From: Glycomyces paridis
Lineage (GTDB): Bacteria; Actinomycetota; Actinomycetes; Mycobacteriales; Micromonosporaceae
Assembly: GCF_004912155.1 (NCBI RefSeq)
Contig: NZ_STGX01000001.1
Span: 274,741-338,740, forward strand
Direction: 5' to 3'
Length of the DNA stretch: 64,000 nucleotides
The translations under genes were made by a program, and so were the position numbers. The notes beneath the pieces are model-generated. The model was not told the DNA's origin. It did no database searches and saw only the letters and a program-made list of their open reading frames with translations. Of this stretch, positions 1 through 8,211 are shown in pieces; the stretch's first letter is position 1; every line of letters starts with the position of its first letter.

Positions 1-1
1 C

Positions 2-1555
2 CTGGACGTCTCAGAGGTGCTGCGGCTCCTGCCGTCCCTTTGGGACGGTGAGGGCGCCTTCGCCCGCGCCTACGGCGACGCGGTGCGCGAACGCCTCATC
101 GCGGTCTACCACGGCGCCCAGGCCCGCTGGTGCGAGGCCCACGGCATCGCCCTCACCGGCCATCCTGCCGAGCCCGACGACCTCGCCACGGCCGCGGGTC
201 TGCACTGGCCCGGCCAGGACACGGTGTGGCGGTGGGTCCTCCCGGGCGAGACGAGCCTGACCGGGCCCGAGAGCACCGCCCCGAAGACCGCCGCGAGCGC
301 CGCGCGGCTCAAAGGCGCGCCCGCGGTCGCCGAGGTGCTCGGCGCCTACGGCTGGCGCCTCACCCTGGACGAGTCGAAATGGCTGCTCGACTGGTATCTC
401 AGCCGCGGCGTGTCCACACTGGTCATGCACGCGTTCTACCACTCGGTGCGCGGCGGCCGGGCCTACGAGAGCGAACCCGACCTCGGCCCCCACAACTCCT
501 GGTGGCCGCACTTCCCCGCGCTCGTCGCCTACACCGCCCGTGTCGCGGCGCTGTACGAGTCGGGCACCCACCGCGCGGCCACGGCGGTCCTCGCCGACCC
601 CGAGCACGTCCCCGACGCCCCCGCCCGCGAACTCCTCCAGCACCAGGTCGACTTCTTCTACCTCGACCCCGCCCGCCTCACCGACGCCGCGATCGACGCC
701 GGAACCCTCACTTTCGGCGACCAGCGCTTCGCCGCCGTCATCGACCTGCGCCCCGCCGCCCTCTCACTTGACCCGGAGGCCGACGCGGTCCTGAAGGACT
801 TCGCGGCCTCCGGCGGCCTCGTCCTCGGTGACACCTGGAGCCTTCCCGACCTCAAGGGCCACTTGCGAACGGCGGGCCTCGCGGTCGACGCCGCCCCGGC
901 CGCGCCCGGCCTGCGCGTCGTCCGCTTCGACGGACCCGGCGGGATCGTCCACGCCTGCTTCAACGAAGGCGAGGACCCGATCGCGACCCGCCTGACCCTC
1001 CCCGCCGCACCCGACGGCGTCCAATGGCTCGACCCGTTCACCGGCGCCCGCACCGCGGCCGAACACGTCGGCGCCCAGATCGCGCTCGACCTGGAGCGCC
1101 GCCAGACGAAGGTCCTCACAGGACCGGCCGGACTCCCCGACCCGCCGGCGCACCTGGCGCTCGGAGCGACGTTCACCCTTGAGGACTGGACCGGCGAACC
1201 GATCCGATCGCTCACCGCCGCCGACCCGGTCCCGATCGGCCCGGGCGACTGGGCCGCGCGCGAAGACCTGCGCCGCTTCTCCGGCACCTACCGGTACACC
1301 ACCGACATCGAACTCCCCGAAGGGATCACGGACGCCGTGCTCGATCTCGGCGACGTGGGCGAAGCCGCGAAGGTGATCGTGAACGGCACCGAAGCCGGCG
1401 ATCTGCTCTGGCGCCCGTACACGTTGACGCTCCGCGGCCTCCTGCGACCGGGCGCCAACCGCATCGAGCTCCTCGTGAGCAACAGCGCCGCCAACTACTA
1501 CGAAGGCGCCCGCCGCCCCTCGGGCCTCATCGGCCCGGTCACCCTCGCCTGCTGA
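2..1555 (+). CDS. GH106-like alpha-L-rhamnosidase family glycoside hydrolase, 5'-truncated
   Basis: The reading frame is open to the window edge, so the N-terminus and probably much of the catalytic barrel lie upstream. About 517 residues are visible. Segments such as GVSTLVMHAFYHS and GPHNSWWPHF resemble GH106-type rhamnosidases. The last ~110 residues (TYRYTTDIELP, VIVNGTEAG, LLVSNSAANYY) look like a galactose-binding beta-sandwich typical of GH2/GH106 enzymes. The likely role is release of rhamnose from plant or polysaccharide glycosides. Localisation cannot be judged without the N-terminus. The GTG at 17 is only an internal codon. It faces the convergent alcohol dehydrogenase gene across a terminator. 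Family call is good; exact substrate is inference. Confidence 0.72.
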   Translation: MDVSEVLRLLPSLWDGEGAFARAYGDAVRERLIAVYHGAQARWCEAHGIALTGHPAEPDDLATAAGLHWPGQDTVWRWVLPGETSLTGPESTAPKTAASAARLKGAPAVAEVLGAYGWRLTLDESKWLLDWYLSRGVSTLVMHAFYHSVRGGRAYESEPDLGPHNSWWPHFPALVAYTARVAALYESGTHRAATAVLADPEHVPDAPARELLQHQVDFFYLDPARLTDAAIDAGTLTFGDQRFAAVIDLRPAALSLDPEADAVLKDFAASGGLVLGDTWSLPDLKGHLRTAGLAVDAAPAAPGLRVVRFDGPGGIVHACFNEGEDPIATRLTLPAAPDGVQWLDPFTGARTAAEHVGAQIALDLERRQTKVLTGPAGLPDPPAHLALGATFTLEDWTGEPIRSLTAADPVPIGPGDWAAREDLRRFSGTYRYTTDIELPEGITDAVLDLGDVGEAAKVIVNGTEAGDLLWRPYTLTLRGLLRPGANRIELLVSNSAANYYEGARRPSGLIGPVTLAC

Positions 1556-1587
1556 CCCTGCTCCAGCATCGAAGCCGCGACATGGAA

Positions 1588-1615
1588 CGGCCCGGTCGGG
1601 AACCCGACCGGGCCG
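1588..1615. terminator. Bidirectional hairpin terminator
   Basis: A 13-base inverted repeat (CGGCCCGGTCGGG, AA, then its complement) lies between the convergent glycosidase and alcohol dehydrogenase genes. It has no U-tract, as is usual in actinomycetes. Confidence 0.75.
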
Positions 1616-1632
1616 CGCCACTGAGGAAGCTG

Positions 1633-2673
1633 TTAGCCGTTCGGGACGATGACCGCCCGGCCGTTGATCGTCCCGGCGTGGAGCCGCTCGTACGCCTCGG
1701 GCGCGTCGTCGAGCGAGAACCGCTCCACGTGCACGTCGATCGCGCCGCCGCGCGCGAGCTCGAACACCTCGATGAGCTCGTCGCGCGAACCCCAGTAGGG
1801 CGCCTTCACCGACACCTCGAACGGCAGCGCGCCGAAGCCCACCGGCAGGGTGCCGCCGCCGATGCCGACGATCGTCACGTCCGCCTCCACCGAGGCGCAG
1901 GCACCCGCCGTCGCCACCGTCGGCGCGACGCCCACGAAGTCGAAGACCGCCTGCGCGCCGATGCCGCCGGTGAGGTCCTTGACCTTCCCGGCCGCCTCCG
2001 CGTCGGAAAGGAACGCCTCGTGCGCGCCGACCTTGCGCGCCAGTTCGAGCTTGTCCTCGCTGACGTCCAGCGCGATCACCCGCGCGGAGGTGAGCGCCCG
2101 CAGCAGCTGCACCGCGACGTGGCCGAGGCCGCCGGTGCCGATGACGACGGCCGAGGAGCCGGGCGTCAGCTTCGGCAGGGCCCGCTTGATCGCGTGGTAG
2201 GGGGTGAGCCCGGCGTCGGTGAGCGGGACGGTCTGGATCGGGTCGAGGTCGCCGAGCGGCACGAGGTGGCGCGCGTCGTCGACGATCATGTACTCGGCGA
2301 TCGCGCCGGGCGCGCCCAGGCCGGGCGGGTTGATGTCGAGCTCGCGGGCGCGCTGGCAGTAGTTCTCCTCGCCCGCCGCGCATTTGATGCAGCGCCCGCA
2401 GCCCCACGGGCCGTACACGGCGACCGACTCGCCGATGTCGAGGCCGGTGACCCCGTCGCCGAGCGCCGCCACGGTGCCCGCGCCCTCGTGGCCGAGGGTG
2501 AGCGGCAGCTCGTAGGGGAAGCCCTCGGCGGGCCAGGACATGACGGCGATGTCGGAGTGGCAGACCCCGGCGGCGGTGACCTTCAGCAGGACTTCGCCGG
2601 GCTTCGGCTCGGGCGTGGGGATGTCGACGACCACTGGGGCCACGCCGATCTCGCGGTACTGCAACGCTTTCAT
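1633..2673 (-). CDS. Zinc-dependent alcohol dehydrogenase (MDR family)
   Basis: A 346-residue medium-chain dehydrogenase that oxidises alcohols or reduces aldehydes with NAD(H). Catalytic zinc ligands are visible at C38 and in GHEGAG (H62/E63). The structural zinc loop has C92, C95, C98 and C106. The Rossmann motif GTGGLG is at 179-184, and the following IALD acidic residue suggests NAD over NADP. The ATG at 2673 was chosen because GGAGG precedes it at normal spacing and the family N-terminus MKALQY starts there. Upstream in-frame codons are unlike the family. Likely cytoplasmic and monocistronic. Substrate not predictable. Confidence 0.92.
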   Translation of the reverse strand: MKALQYREIGVAPVVVDIPTPEPKPGEVLLKVTAAGVCHSDIAVMSWPAEGFPYELPLTLGHEGAGTVAALGDGVTGLDIGESVAVYGPWGCGRCIKCAAGEENYCQRARELDINPPGLGAPGAIAEYMIVDDARHLVPLGDLDPIQTVPLTDAGLTPYHAIKRALPKLTPGSSAVVIGTGGLGHVAVQLLRALTSARVIALDVSEDKLELARKVGAHEAFLSDAEAAGKVKDLTGGIGAQAVFDFVGVAPTVATAGACASVEADVTIVGIGGGTLPVGFGALPFEVSVKAPYWGSRDELIEVFELARGGAIDVHVERFSLDDAPEAYERLHAGTINGRAVIVPNG

Positions 2674-3132
2674 GGACGCCTCCGTGCGGTGGGCTGCGGC
2701 CCTTGGCGCCGCGGTCGGCAGGGCCATGTCGGGCTCACCGTAACCCGGATCGAGGCCCCCGGAGGCCGGATCGGAAGCACCGGAACGACCCCCGGGCCTG
2801 GTCCCGGGCTTGTCGAGGAGGTATCGGCCGCCCGGACACGCAGGTCCGCCGAGGGCGCCGCGCGGGGCCGGCCCTCTCCGAGGGAGAGCCTGCGACCCGA
2901 CTACGCGGGCGCGCCACGGCTGCGTGGGGTTCGCGCCGCAATGCTCGCCGCGGGCGGCAACGTCGCTCCGTACTTTGTCGGCGACTGCGATCGGATTACG
3001 CGGGCGGCTGCGCGGGGTTCGCGCCGCAACCCTCGCCGCCGGCGACGCCGACCACCTGGGAACGATAGGGCCGTGCGGGGATCCGCCCTCGGGCGCCGCC
3101 GACCGAGTCTGAGCGCGTCGGCGGCTTGCCGA
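2674..3132. other. Intergenic region with a diverged ~65-bp direct repeat
   Basis: No credible gene. Two related segments at about 2890-2961 and 2985-3047 share CTGCG-N5-GA-TACGCGGGCG and GGGGTTCGCGCCGCAA followed by CTCGCCG. They read like a diverged tandem duplication. The upstream side holds the alcohol dehydrogenase ribosome-binding site. Confidence 0.6.
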
Positions 3133-3795
3133 TCAGGCCTCGGGGGCGCCGATGCCGAGCGCGGGGAAGTCGATGACCAGGTCGGCGCGGTCCTGGGCGG
3201 CGCGGATGCGTTCGGCGTTGCGCTCGTCGACGTCCATGACCCAGGCGCGCGCCCGCTCGGGGGACTTGCCGAAGCGTTCGTGGCGGGCGATGAGGCGTTC
3301 GAGGCGCAGCGTCTCGGGGGTCCGGCAGTACCAGACCTCGGTGAGCGCGGCGCGCACGCCTGGCCAGGGGCCCTCGGCGTCGAGGAGGTAGTTCCCCTCG
3401 GTCACGACCACCTCGGCCTCGGGGCCGACGGCGATGGACCCGGCCACGGGCTCGCCGACCCGCCGGTCGAACTCGGGGGCGTAGACGGTCTCGGGGCGGG
3501 CCAGCGCGATGCGTTCGAGCAGGTCGCGGTACCCGGCGCCGTCGAACGTGTCGATCGCGCCCTTGCGCTCGCGCCGTCCCAGGCGCACCAGTTCGGCGTT
3601 GGCGAGGTGGAAGCCGTCCATGGGCACCTGCACAGCTAGGCGCCCGGTGGGGTCGAGCGACCGCGCGAGCCACGCGGCGGCGGTCGACTTCCCGGCGCCG
3701 GGGCACCCGGCGATCCCGATGATCACCCGCCGACCGGAGGAGCCGAGCGCCTTGACGCGGTCCAGCAGGGCTTGAGGTTCATCGGCGATCTCCAC
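3133..3795 (-). CDS. P-loop nucleoside/nucleotide (uridine kinase-like) kinase
   Basis: A 220-residue kinase of the uridine/pantothenate kinase-like P-loop group that transfers ATP phosphate to a small substrate, possibly a nucleoside or sugar. Walker A GCPGAGKS is at residues 30-37. MDGFHL carries the Asp that usually contacts the acceptor hydroxyl, and VVTEGNYLL is the Walker B-like strand. Length matches the family. The start is GTG at 3795, preceded by TAGGTT (3802-3807, reverse strand) and six bases, so the mRNA is probably leaderless. Head-to-tail with the downstream-oriented hydrolase gene 52 bp away, probably a separate unit. Substrate unknown. Confidence 0.82.
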   Translation of the reverse strand: MEIADEPQALLDRVKALGSSGRRVIIGIAGCPGAGKSTAAAWLARSLDPTGRLAVQVPMDGFHLANAELVRLGRRERKGAIDTFDGAGYRDLLERIALARPETVYAPEFDRRVGEPVAGSIAVGPEAEVVVTEGNYLLDAEGPWPGVRAALTEVWYCRTPETLRLERLIARHERFGKSPERARAWVMDVDERNAERIRAAQDRADLVIDFPALGIGAPEA

Positions 3796-3847
3796 GCCCC
3801 GAACCTAACCGAGAGCCCCCGACACCCACAACCCGCACGCCGCCCGC

Positions 3848-4666
3848 TCAGACCGAGATGAACGGCTCCGTCAGGTGCGGCGTCGCCAGGTGGAGCGTCG
3901 TCGCAGCCTCCACGCCGAGCGCCCGCTCTCGCGAGCGGCGCGCGGCCTCCGGGTCGATCTCGTGGGAGTACGGCAGGTCCGGGTGGAGCAGTTGCAGGGC
4001 GTGCACGAGCAGGTCACCGGTCACCAGGGCCAGCTCGCGGCCGTCGGCGACCAGGACGCTCTGGTGCCCCGGCGTGTGCCCGGGGGTCGCCACGGCCCGC
4101 GCGCCGCCGCGCAGCGGCGCGTCGCCGTCGAGGAGCCGCAGCCGGTCCGCGGCCTGGAGCGGCTCCAGGAGTGTCTCGCGCAGCGCCGGGTTCAACGAGT
4201 CGACCGCGTCGAACTCGTTGCGCTGCAACAGGTATTCGGCGTTCGGGAAGAATGGGCGGTGTCCCGATCCCGCGTCGGAGACCACCGCCCAGCCGACGTG
4301 GTCGGTGTGGAGGTGGGTGAGGACGACCGAGTCGACCTCGGCCGGGTCGATCCCTGCGGCGGCGAGCGACTGCGGCAGGCGGCCGGGCACGGGCGCCCAG
4401 GAGGCGGCGGGGCCGTCGGCGGGACCGATCCCGGCGTCCACGAGCGTGACGCCCCGCTCGTTGCGCAGGGCGAACGCCCTGAACCGCAGCATCCAGCGGC
4501 CATCGGCGTCGACGGCGCCCGGGTCGAAGCGGTCCGCTTCGGCCCATTGCGCCTCGGTGGCCTGCGGGAACGCCTTGGCGCGAGATGAGAAGAACGGGCC
4601 TTCGCCGTCGTCGAGTGCGATGATCTCGGTGGCGCCGACGCGCAGCACGGCAGTGGTGGAGGTCAT
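3848..4666 (-). CDS. MBL-fold metallo-hydrolase
   Basis: A 272-residue metallo-beta-lactamase-fold enzyme. The dinuclear metal motif HLHTDH is at residues 118-123, followed by the later metal ligands (GHTPGH and the VTGDLLVH segment). The domain organisation resembles AHL-lactonase/glyoxalase-II-like hydrolases, but the substrate cannot be assigned. The ATG at 4666 fits where family similarity begins; the in-frame extension upstream is Arg/Pro-rich repeat sequence. No signal peptide, so cytoplasmic. The upstream region carries a 14-bp minisatellite. Confidence 0.82.
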   Translation of the reverse strand: MTSTTAVLRVGATEIIALDDGEGPFFSSRAKAFPQATEAQWAEADRFDPGAVDADGRWMLRFRAFALRNERGVTLVDAGIGPADGPAASWAPVPGRLPQSLAAAGIDPAEVDSVVLTHLHTDHVGWAVVSDAGSGHRPFFPNAEYLLQRNEFDAVDSLNPALRETLLEPLQAADRLRLLDGDAPLRGGARAVATPGHTPGHQSVLVADGRELALVTGDLLVHALQLLHPDLPYSHEIDPEAARRSRERALGVEAATTLHLATPHLTEPFISV

Positions 4667-4721
4667 GGCCGCGATCCTGCCACGGGCCGAGGACCGGACG
4701 TGCCGCCAGCCCGGACGCCCG

Positions 4722-4819
4722 GCTTCGGCTACTCGGTTCCGGTCACTCGGTTCCGGTCGCTCGGTCCCGGCCACCCGGCTTCGGCTACTCGGTCACGGTC
4801 ACTCGGCTTTGGTCGCTCG
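4722..4819. repeat. Minisatellite: seven 14-bp units
   Basis: Seven contiguous imperfect copies of a 14-mer with consensus G-Y-T-C-C-G-G-T-C-A-C-T-C-G. Units start at 4722, 4736, 4750, 4764, 4778, 4792 and 4806, e.g. GTTCCGGTCACTCG. It lies in the promoter region of the adjacent hydrolase gene and is not coding. Period 14 is not a multiple of 3. Confidence 0.85.
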
Positions 4820-4820
4820 G

Positions 4821-4920
4821 TCGGGTGACATGGGCGGCGCGGAGGGCGGTTATTGTCGGACCCGCGCGGCAGGGTTGCGGCACAGTCCCCTCTGGGTGGG
4901 TGGGGGCTAGGGATGGCCGA
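4821..4920. repeat. Dispersed intergenic repeat, copy A
   Basis: Shares with 62783-62888 the blocks TCGGGTGACATG and TTGTCGGACCCGCGCGG at identical spacing (15 variable bases plus GGTT between them), then a C/G-rich hairpin-like tract and a terminal block TAGGGAYGGCCGA. This copy is intergenic, upstream of the epimerase gene. Confidence 0.65.
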
Positions 4921-5108
4921 CTACCTTTACCCCCTCCATACGCCCTCCTCCGCGCCGCCACCAGGCCGCTTGCCCTGGAGTGCACTCCAGGTTCTAGGCT
5001 TCGGGCCGTACCGGCCCGGAGGCCGACGTACCGGCCGCAGGGCCGCGCAACCGGCCCGGAGGCCGCCGACCGGCGGCCGCGGGGCCGCCATCGAAGGGGG
5101 AGACAGGC

Positions 5109-5963
5109 ATGGCCCGAGTAGCGGTGACCGGAGGCAGCGGCAAACTCGGCCGCGCCTGCGTACGGGACCTCGTGGAGCACGGCTGGGACGTCGTCAACCT
5201 CGACCAGCACCCCTCGCCCGACGACCTCGCGCCCCACCTCCGCCTCGACCTCGCCGACTACGGCCAGGTCGTCTCGGCGCTCACCGGCGTCGACGACCGC
5301 TACGACCGCCTCGACGCCGTCGTCCACCTCGCCGCCATCCCCGCGCCCGGCCTCCAGCCCAACGCCGCGATCTTCCGCAACAACATGCTCGGCACCTACA
5401 ACGTCTTCACCGCCGCGAAGACCGCCGGCATCGACAACATCGTCTGGGCCTCAAGCGAAACCGTCCTCGGCCTCCCCTTCGACACCCCGCCGCCCTACCT
5501 CCCGGTCGACGAGGAGTACGCCCCCCGCCCCGAGTCCACCTACTCGCTCGTCAAGACCCTCGAAGAGACCATGGTCGACCAGCTCTGCCGCTGGAACCCC
5601 GCCCTCAAGGCCACCGGCCTGCGCTTCTCCAACGTCATGTACGTCGAGGACTACGCCGCCTTCCCCGCCTTCGAGGCCGATCACACCCTCCGCGACTGGA
5701 ACCTCTGGTCCTATATAGACGCACGTGACGGCGCGCTGGCGATCCGCCTCGGGCTGGAACGCGAGGGCACCGGCAAGGAGGTCTTCGTGATCGCCTCCCC
5801 GGACACGGTGATGTCCACGCCCACACCGGAACTGGTCCAGGCGCACTACCCGGACCTGGAACTGCGCCGCCCCGTGGAGGGCCACGAGACGCTCCTGTCG
5901 ATCGACAAGGCCCGCAGGCTCCTCGGCTTCGACCCGCGCCACTCGTGGCGCGACCACGTCTGA
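5109..5963 (+). CDS. NAD-dependent epimerase/dehydratase (extended SDR)
   Basis: A 284-residue extended short-chain dehydrogenase of the nucleotide-sugar epimerase/dehydratase type. The dinucleotide motif GGSGKLG is at 8-14 and the catalytic YSLVK at 145-149. Asn-rich IFRNNMLGTYNVF and WASS motifs are typical of UDP-sugar epimerases. A purine-rich GGGGGAG precedes the ATG. Monocistronic and convergent with the VOC gene across a hairpin. Similar stand-alone proteins often act on sugar or uronate derivatives; substrate is not determined. Confidence 0.88.
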   Translation: MARVAVTGGSGKLGRACVRDLVEHGWDVVNLDQHPSPDDLAPHLRLDLADYGQVVSALTGVDDRYDRLDAVVHLAAIPAPGLQPNAAIFRNNMLGTYNVFTAAKTAGIDNIVWASSETVLGLPFDTPPPYLPVDEEYAPRPESTYSLVKTLEETMVDQLCRWNPALKATGLRFSNVMYVEDYAAFPAFEADHTLRDWNLWSYIDARDGALAIRLGLEREGTGKEVFVIASPDTVMSTPTPELVQAHYPDLELRRPVEGHETLLSIDKARRLLGFDPRHSWRDHV

Positions 5964-5972
5964 CCGCGGCGA

Positions 5973-5999
5973 CCGCCGGACGGGCGAGCCGTCCGGCGG
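5973..5999. terminator. Hairpin terminator between convergent genes
   Basis: An 11-base stem (CCGCCGGACGG and its complement) with loop GCGAG, between the epimerase and VOC genes. Confidence 0.7.
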
Positions 6000-6012
6000 G
6001 ACCGCCCGCGCC

Positions 6013-6465
6013 TCAGCCGTGCGCGCAGAACTCGTTGCCCTCGGGGTCGGCCATGAGGACCCACTTGGCGCCGTCCTCGTCGTAGTCGCCCAGGCGCGTC
6101 GCGCCGAGCCCCACGAGCCGGTCGGCCTGCGCCTGGTAGTCGTCGGGCCCGTAGTGCAGGTCGAGGTGCACGCGGTTCTTCACCGACTTCTTCTCCGGGA
6201 CGGTCTGGAACAGCAGCCGCATCCCCTGCCCGACCCCGTTCTGCGCGTTGACGGGCGCGTCCGGGTCGCGCACGGCCGCGGCGGTCTTCCACGCCTTGTG
6301 CCCGTCGATCTCGACCACCAGGTCCTCGCCGATCAGCCCCTGCCCCAGCAGCATCTCGATGAGCGGCGAGTGGTCCTCGACGGCGTAGTCCATCGCCTCG
6401 GCCCAGAAGGCCGCCAGGCGGTGCGGGTCTTCGGCGTCGATGCAGATCTTGAAGTGAACACTCAT
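6013..6465 (-). CDS. VOC-family (glyoxalase-like) protein
   Basis: A 150-residue vicinal-oxygen-chelate fold protein. The N-terminal MSVHFKICIDAEDPHRLAAFWAEAM and C-terminal WVLMADPEGNEFCAHG strands are hallmark VOC repeats; the latter's Glu is a usual metal ligand. The same subgroup is annotated as glyoxalase-like or bleomycin-resistance-like, and function varies. The ATG at 6465 is preceded by TACCAT (6472-6477) and six bases, indicating a leaderless transcript. Next to the Tat-exported hydrolase gene but with its own promoter. Confidence 0.85.
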   Translation of the reverse strand: MSVHFKICIDAEDPHRLAAFWAEAMDYAVEDHSPLIEMLLGQGLIGEDLVVEIDGHKAWKTAAAVRDPDAPVNAQNGVGQGMRLLFQTVPEKKSVKNRVHLDLHYGPDDYQAQADRLVGLGATRLGDYDEDGAKWVLMADPEGNEFCAHG

Positions 6466-6532
6466 CTCGCGATGGTAGGCGAGGGGTCCGACGAAAACCC
6501 CCGAACCACTCGCCCCGTCCGCCCCGCCGGGC

Positions 6533-7507
6533 CTATTCGACCTGGTACCAGACGTGGAAGTCGTCGTACTTGTGGATGCCGGGCGCCCCGCCGATCTCCC
6601 GCAGCGCCTCCTGGAGCGCGCCGAGCTGCGCGACGGTCATCGGCAGCGCGGCCTCGTCGGGCTGGTACGTCCACCCGCGCGGGTAGTCCAGGCCCGGCTG
6701 CACCGACATCTCGACGTGGCAGCCGAGCAGGTGCGAGACCGGATGCGCCTCGCACCAGTCCACGAGTCGGTCCACAGTGGCGGTGAAGGCGTCCCAGTCC
6801 TGCACGTACAGCCGCCCGGGATAGAAGGTGTCGCCGGTCAGCAGCAGCCGCGTCCACCGGTCGTAGAAGACGGTGCCCGACGTGTGGTGTCCCGGCCCGG
6901 GGATCACGTCCACGACGCGCCCGCCCAGGTCGAGCGCGGCGGTGTTGTTCGGCCAGTCCTCGAACCCGTAGTACGCCTGCACCCCTTCGAGTCCCGGCCC
7001 CACCACCGTCGTTCGAGGACGGTCGGCGAACTGCGCGTCGGCGGCCTTGTGGTCGCCGTGCCCGTGCGTGTGCGCCACGACGAGCCGGTACTTGCGGCGC
7101 GGGTGGCGCTCCAGCCAGTCGGCGACGTGGGCGTCGACCACGGCCCGCAGCGGGAAGTACTCGGGCTCGGGGGTCGCACCGGTGTCGACGAGCAGCGCCG
7201 AGTCGTTCCCGAACAGCAGGAACATGAACGGCGCCTCGAAGTTCACGGACATGTTCTGGCGCATGACGATCGTGTGCTCGTCCACGGCGTGCGACTGGAT
7301 TTCCGGCTCGGGGTCGTGCTTCGGCGAGGGCCAGCCCGCGTGCCAGTCCACGTCGAGGTCGGGCTCGCAGCCGCCCCGGTCGAATCGCAAGTTGGTCACG
7401 GCGTCCTCCTCGGCGAAGGCCGCCCGCGTATCGATCGCGGCGGCTCCGGCGGTGAGCGTACCGAGTGCGCCCGCGGTGAGCAGGGTCCGTCGGCTGGCGG
7501 TGGTCAT
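6533..7507 (-). CDS. Tat-exported MBL-fold metallo-hydrolase
   Basis: 324 residues. The N-terminus MTTASRRTLLTAGALGTL is a twin-arginine signal followed by an Ala-rich region, so the folded enzyme is probably exported. The mature part is a metallo-beta-lactamase with HTHGHGDH at 146-153, a GPGHHTSG loop and VLLTGDTF-like metal strands. Substrate unknown; the group includes alkylsulfatase- and lactonase-like enzymes. The ATG at 7507 was chosen because the Tat signal begins there. Convergent with nothing; it diverges from the SRPBCC-ArsR operon. Confidence 0.85.
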   Translation of the reverse strand: MTTASRRTLLTAGALGTLTAGAAAIDTRAAFAEEDAVTNLRFDRGGCEPDLDVDWHAGWPSPKHDPEPEIQSHAVDEHTIVMRQNMSVNFEAPFMFLLFGNDSALLVDTGATPEPEYFPLRAVVDAHVADWLERHPRRKYRLVVAHTHGHGDHKAADAQFADRPRTTVVGPGLEGVQAYYGFEDWPNNTAALDLGGRVVDVIPGPGHHTSGTVFYDRWTRLLLTGDTFYPGRLYVQDWDAFTATVDRLVDWCEAHPVSHLLGCHVEMSVQPGLDYPRGWTYQPDEAALPMTVAQLGALQEALREIGGAPGIHKYDDFHVWYQVE

Positions 7508-7666
7508 GTCGGCTCCGTTCGTTCGGGGATGCCGCCAGTCTCGCCGGGCCCGAGCCGCCGCGCCTCGTGTCGCCGGATGAACTGCGCCCCAAGGACCCTC
7601 GACCAAAGTGCGAGTCCGTCTGCGCCTTCGGTCGCACCCCGCCGCCGCGCCCCGCGAAAAAGAAAT

Positions 7667-7726
7667 GCAACAAACGGTTGCGCGTCCTCGGGCGAAGCAC
7701 TATCGTCGTAAGCAACCAAAGGTTGC
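7667..7726 (+). promoter_or_regulatory. Promoter with two matching operators for the ArsR-type regulator
   Basis: Two near-identical inverted repeats, GCAACAAACGGTTGC (7667-7681) and GCAACCAAAGGTTGC (7712-7726), are 45 bp apart. A good promoter sits on them: TTGCGC (7678-7683), 17 bp, TATCGT (7701-7706). The first palindrome covers the -35 box and the second the start region. The operon encodes an ArsR-type repressor, so autorepression is the simple reading. A looser copy (GCAAC...GTTGC, 8618-8636) precedes the third gene. Confidence 0.75.
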
Positions 7727-7740
7727 GAAAGGTGGAAGTC

Positions 7741-8211
7741 ATGGAACCGAGCACCGAGTACGGGACGTACGAGCGGCAGATCCGCATCGACGCCTCCCCG
7801 GAAGTCGTCTTCGACGTCGTCAGCAGCCCAGTTCACCTGCGCGAATGGTGGCCCGACGAAGCGGAGCTCTCGCCGGTCCCCGGCGAGGCCGGCCGCATCG
7901 GCTTCCGCGAGGAGGACGGCAGCATCGACTGGCAGCAGTTCACCGTGGTCGACGCCGCGCCGCCGCGCCACTTCTCATTCCGCTGGACCCACCTCGAAGG
8001 CGAGGAGGCCGGCCCGAACACCTCCTTCCTCGTCGTCTTCGAGCTCGAACCCGACGGCGCGGGCACCCTCCTGCGCATGACCGAGTCCGGCTTCCGCGAG
8101 CGCGGCTGGGACGAGGCGACGGCGCTCGCCGCCTACCGGGACCACGAGTCCGGCTGGAACTTCTTCCTGCCGCGCCTGGCCCCCTACGCCGAGAAGGTCG
8201 CGGCCCGATGA
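7741..8211 (+). CDS. SRPBCC-family protein (AHSA1-like)
   Basis: A 156-residue START-like hydrophobic-ligand domain. The N-terminal YERQIRIDASPEVVFDVVSSP and LREWW segments and the C-terminal SGWNFFLPRLAPYAEKV helix are typical of the AHSA1/YndB group. It is the first gene of a three-gene operon under a dual palindromic operator. Such SRPBCC-ArsR pairs are common in actinomycetes; the ligand is unknown. The ATG at 7741 has an AAAGGTGG ribosome-binding site. It overlaps the next gene by ATGA. Confidence 0.85.
   Translation: MEPSTEYGTYERQIRIDASPEVVFDVVSSPVHLREWWPDEAELSPVPGEAGRIGFREEDGSIDWQQFTVVDAAPPRHFSFRWTHLEGEEAGPNTSFLVVFELEPDGAGTLLRMTESGFRERGWDEATALAAYRDHESGWNFFLPRLAPYAEKVAAR

Noticed and set aside
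4849-4880. DNA-damage (PafBC/RecA-NDp-type) promoter TTGTCGGAC-N8-CAGGGT
   Set aside because: The -35-like block fits, but the -10 lacks its leading T and no damage gene follows. The same sequence at 62811 faces the 3' end of a gene.
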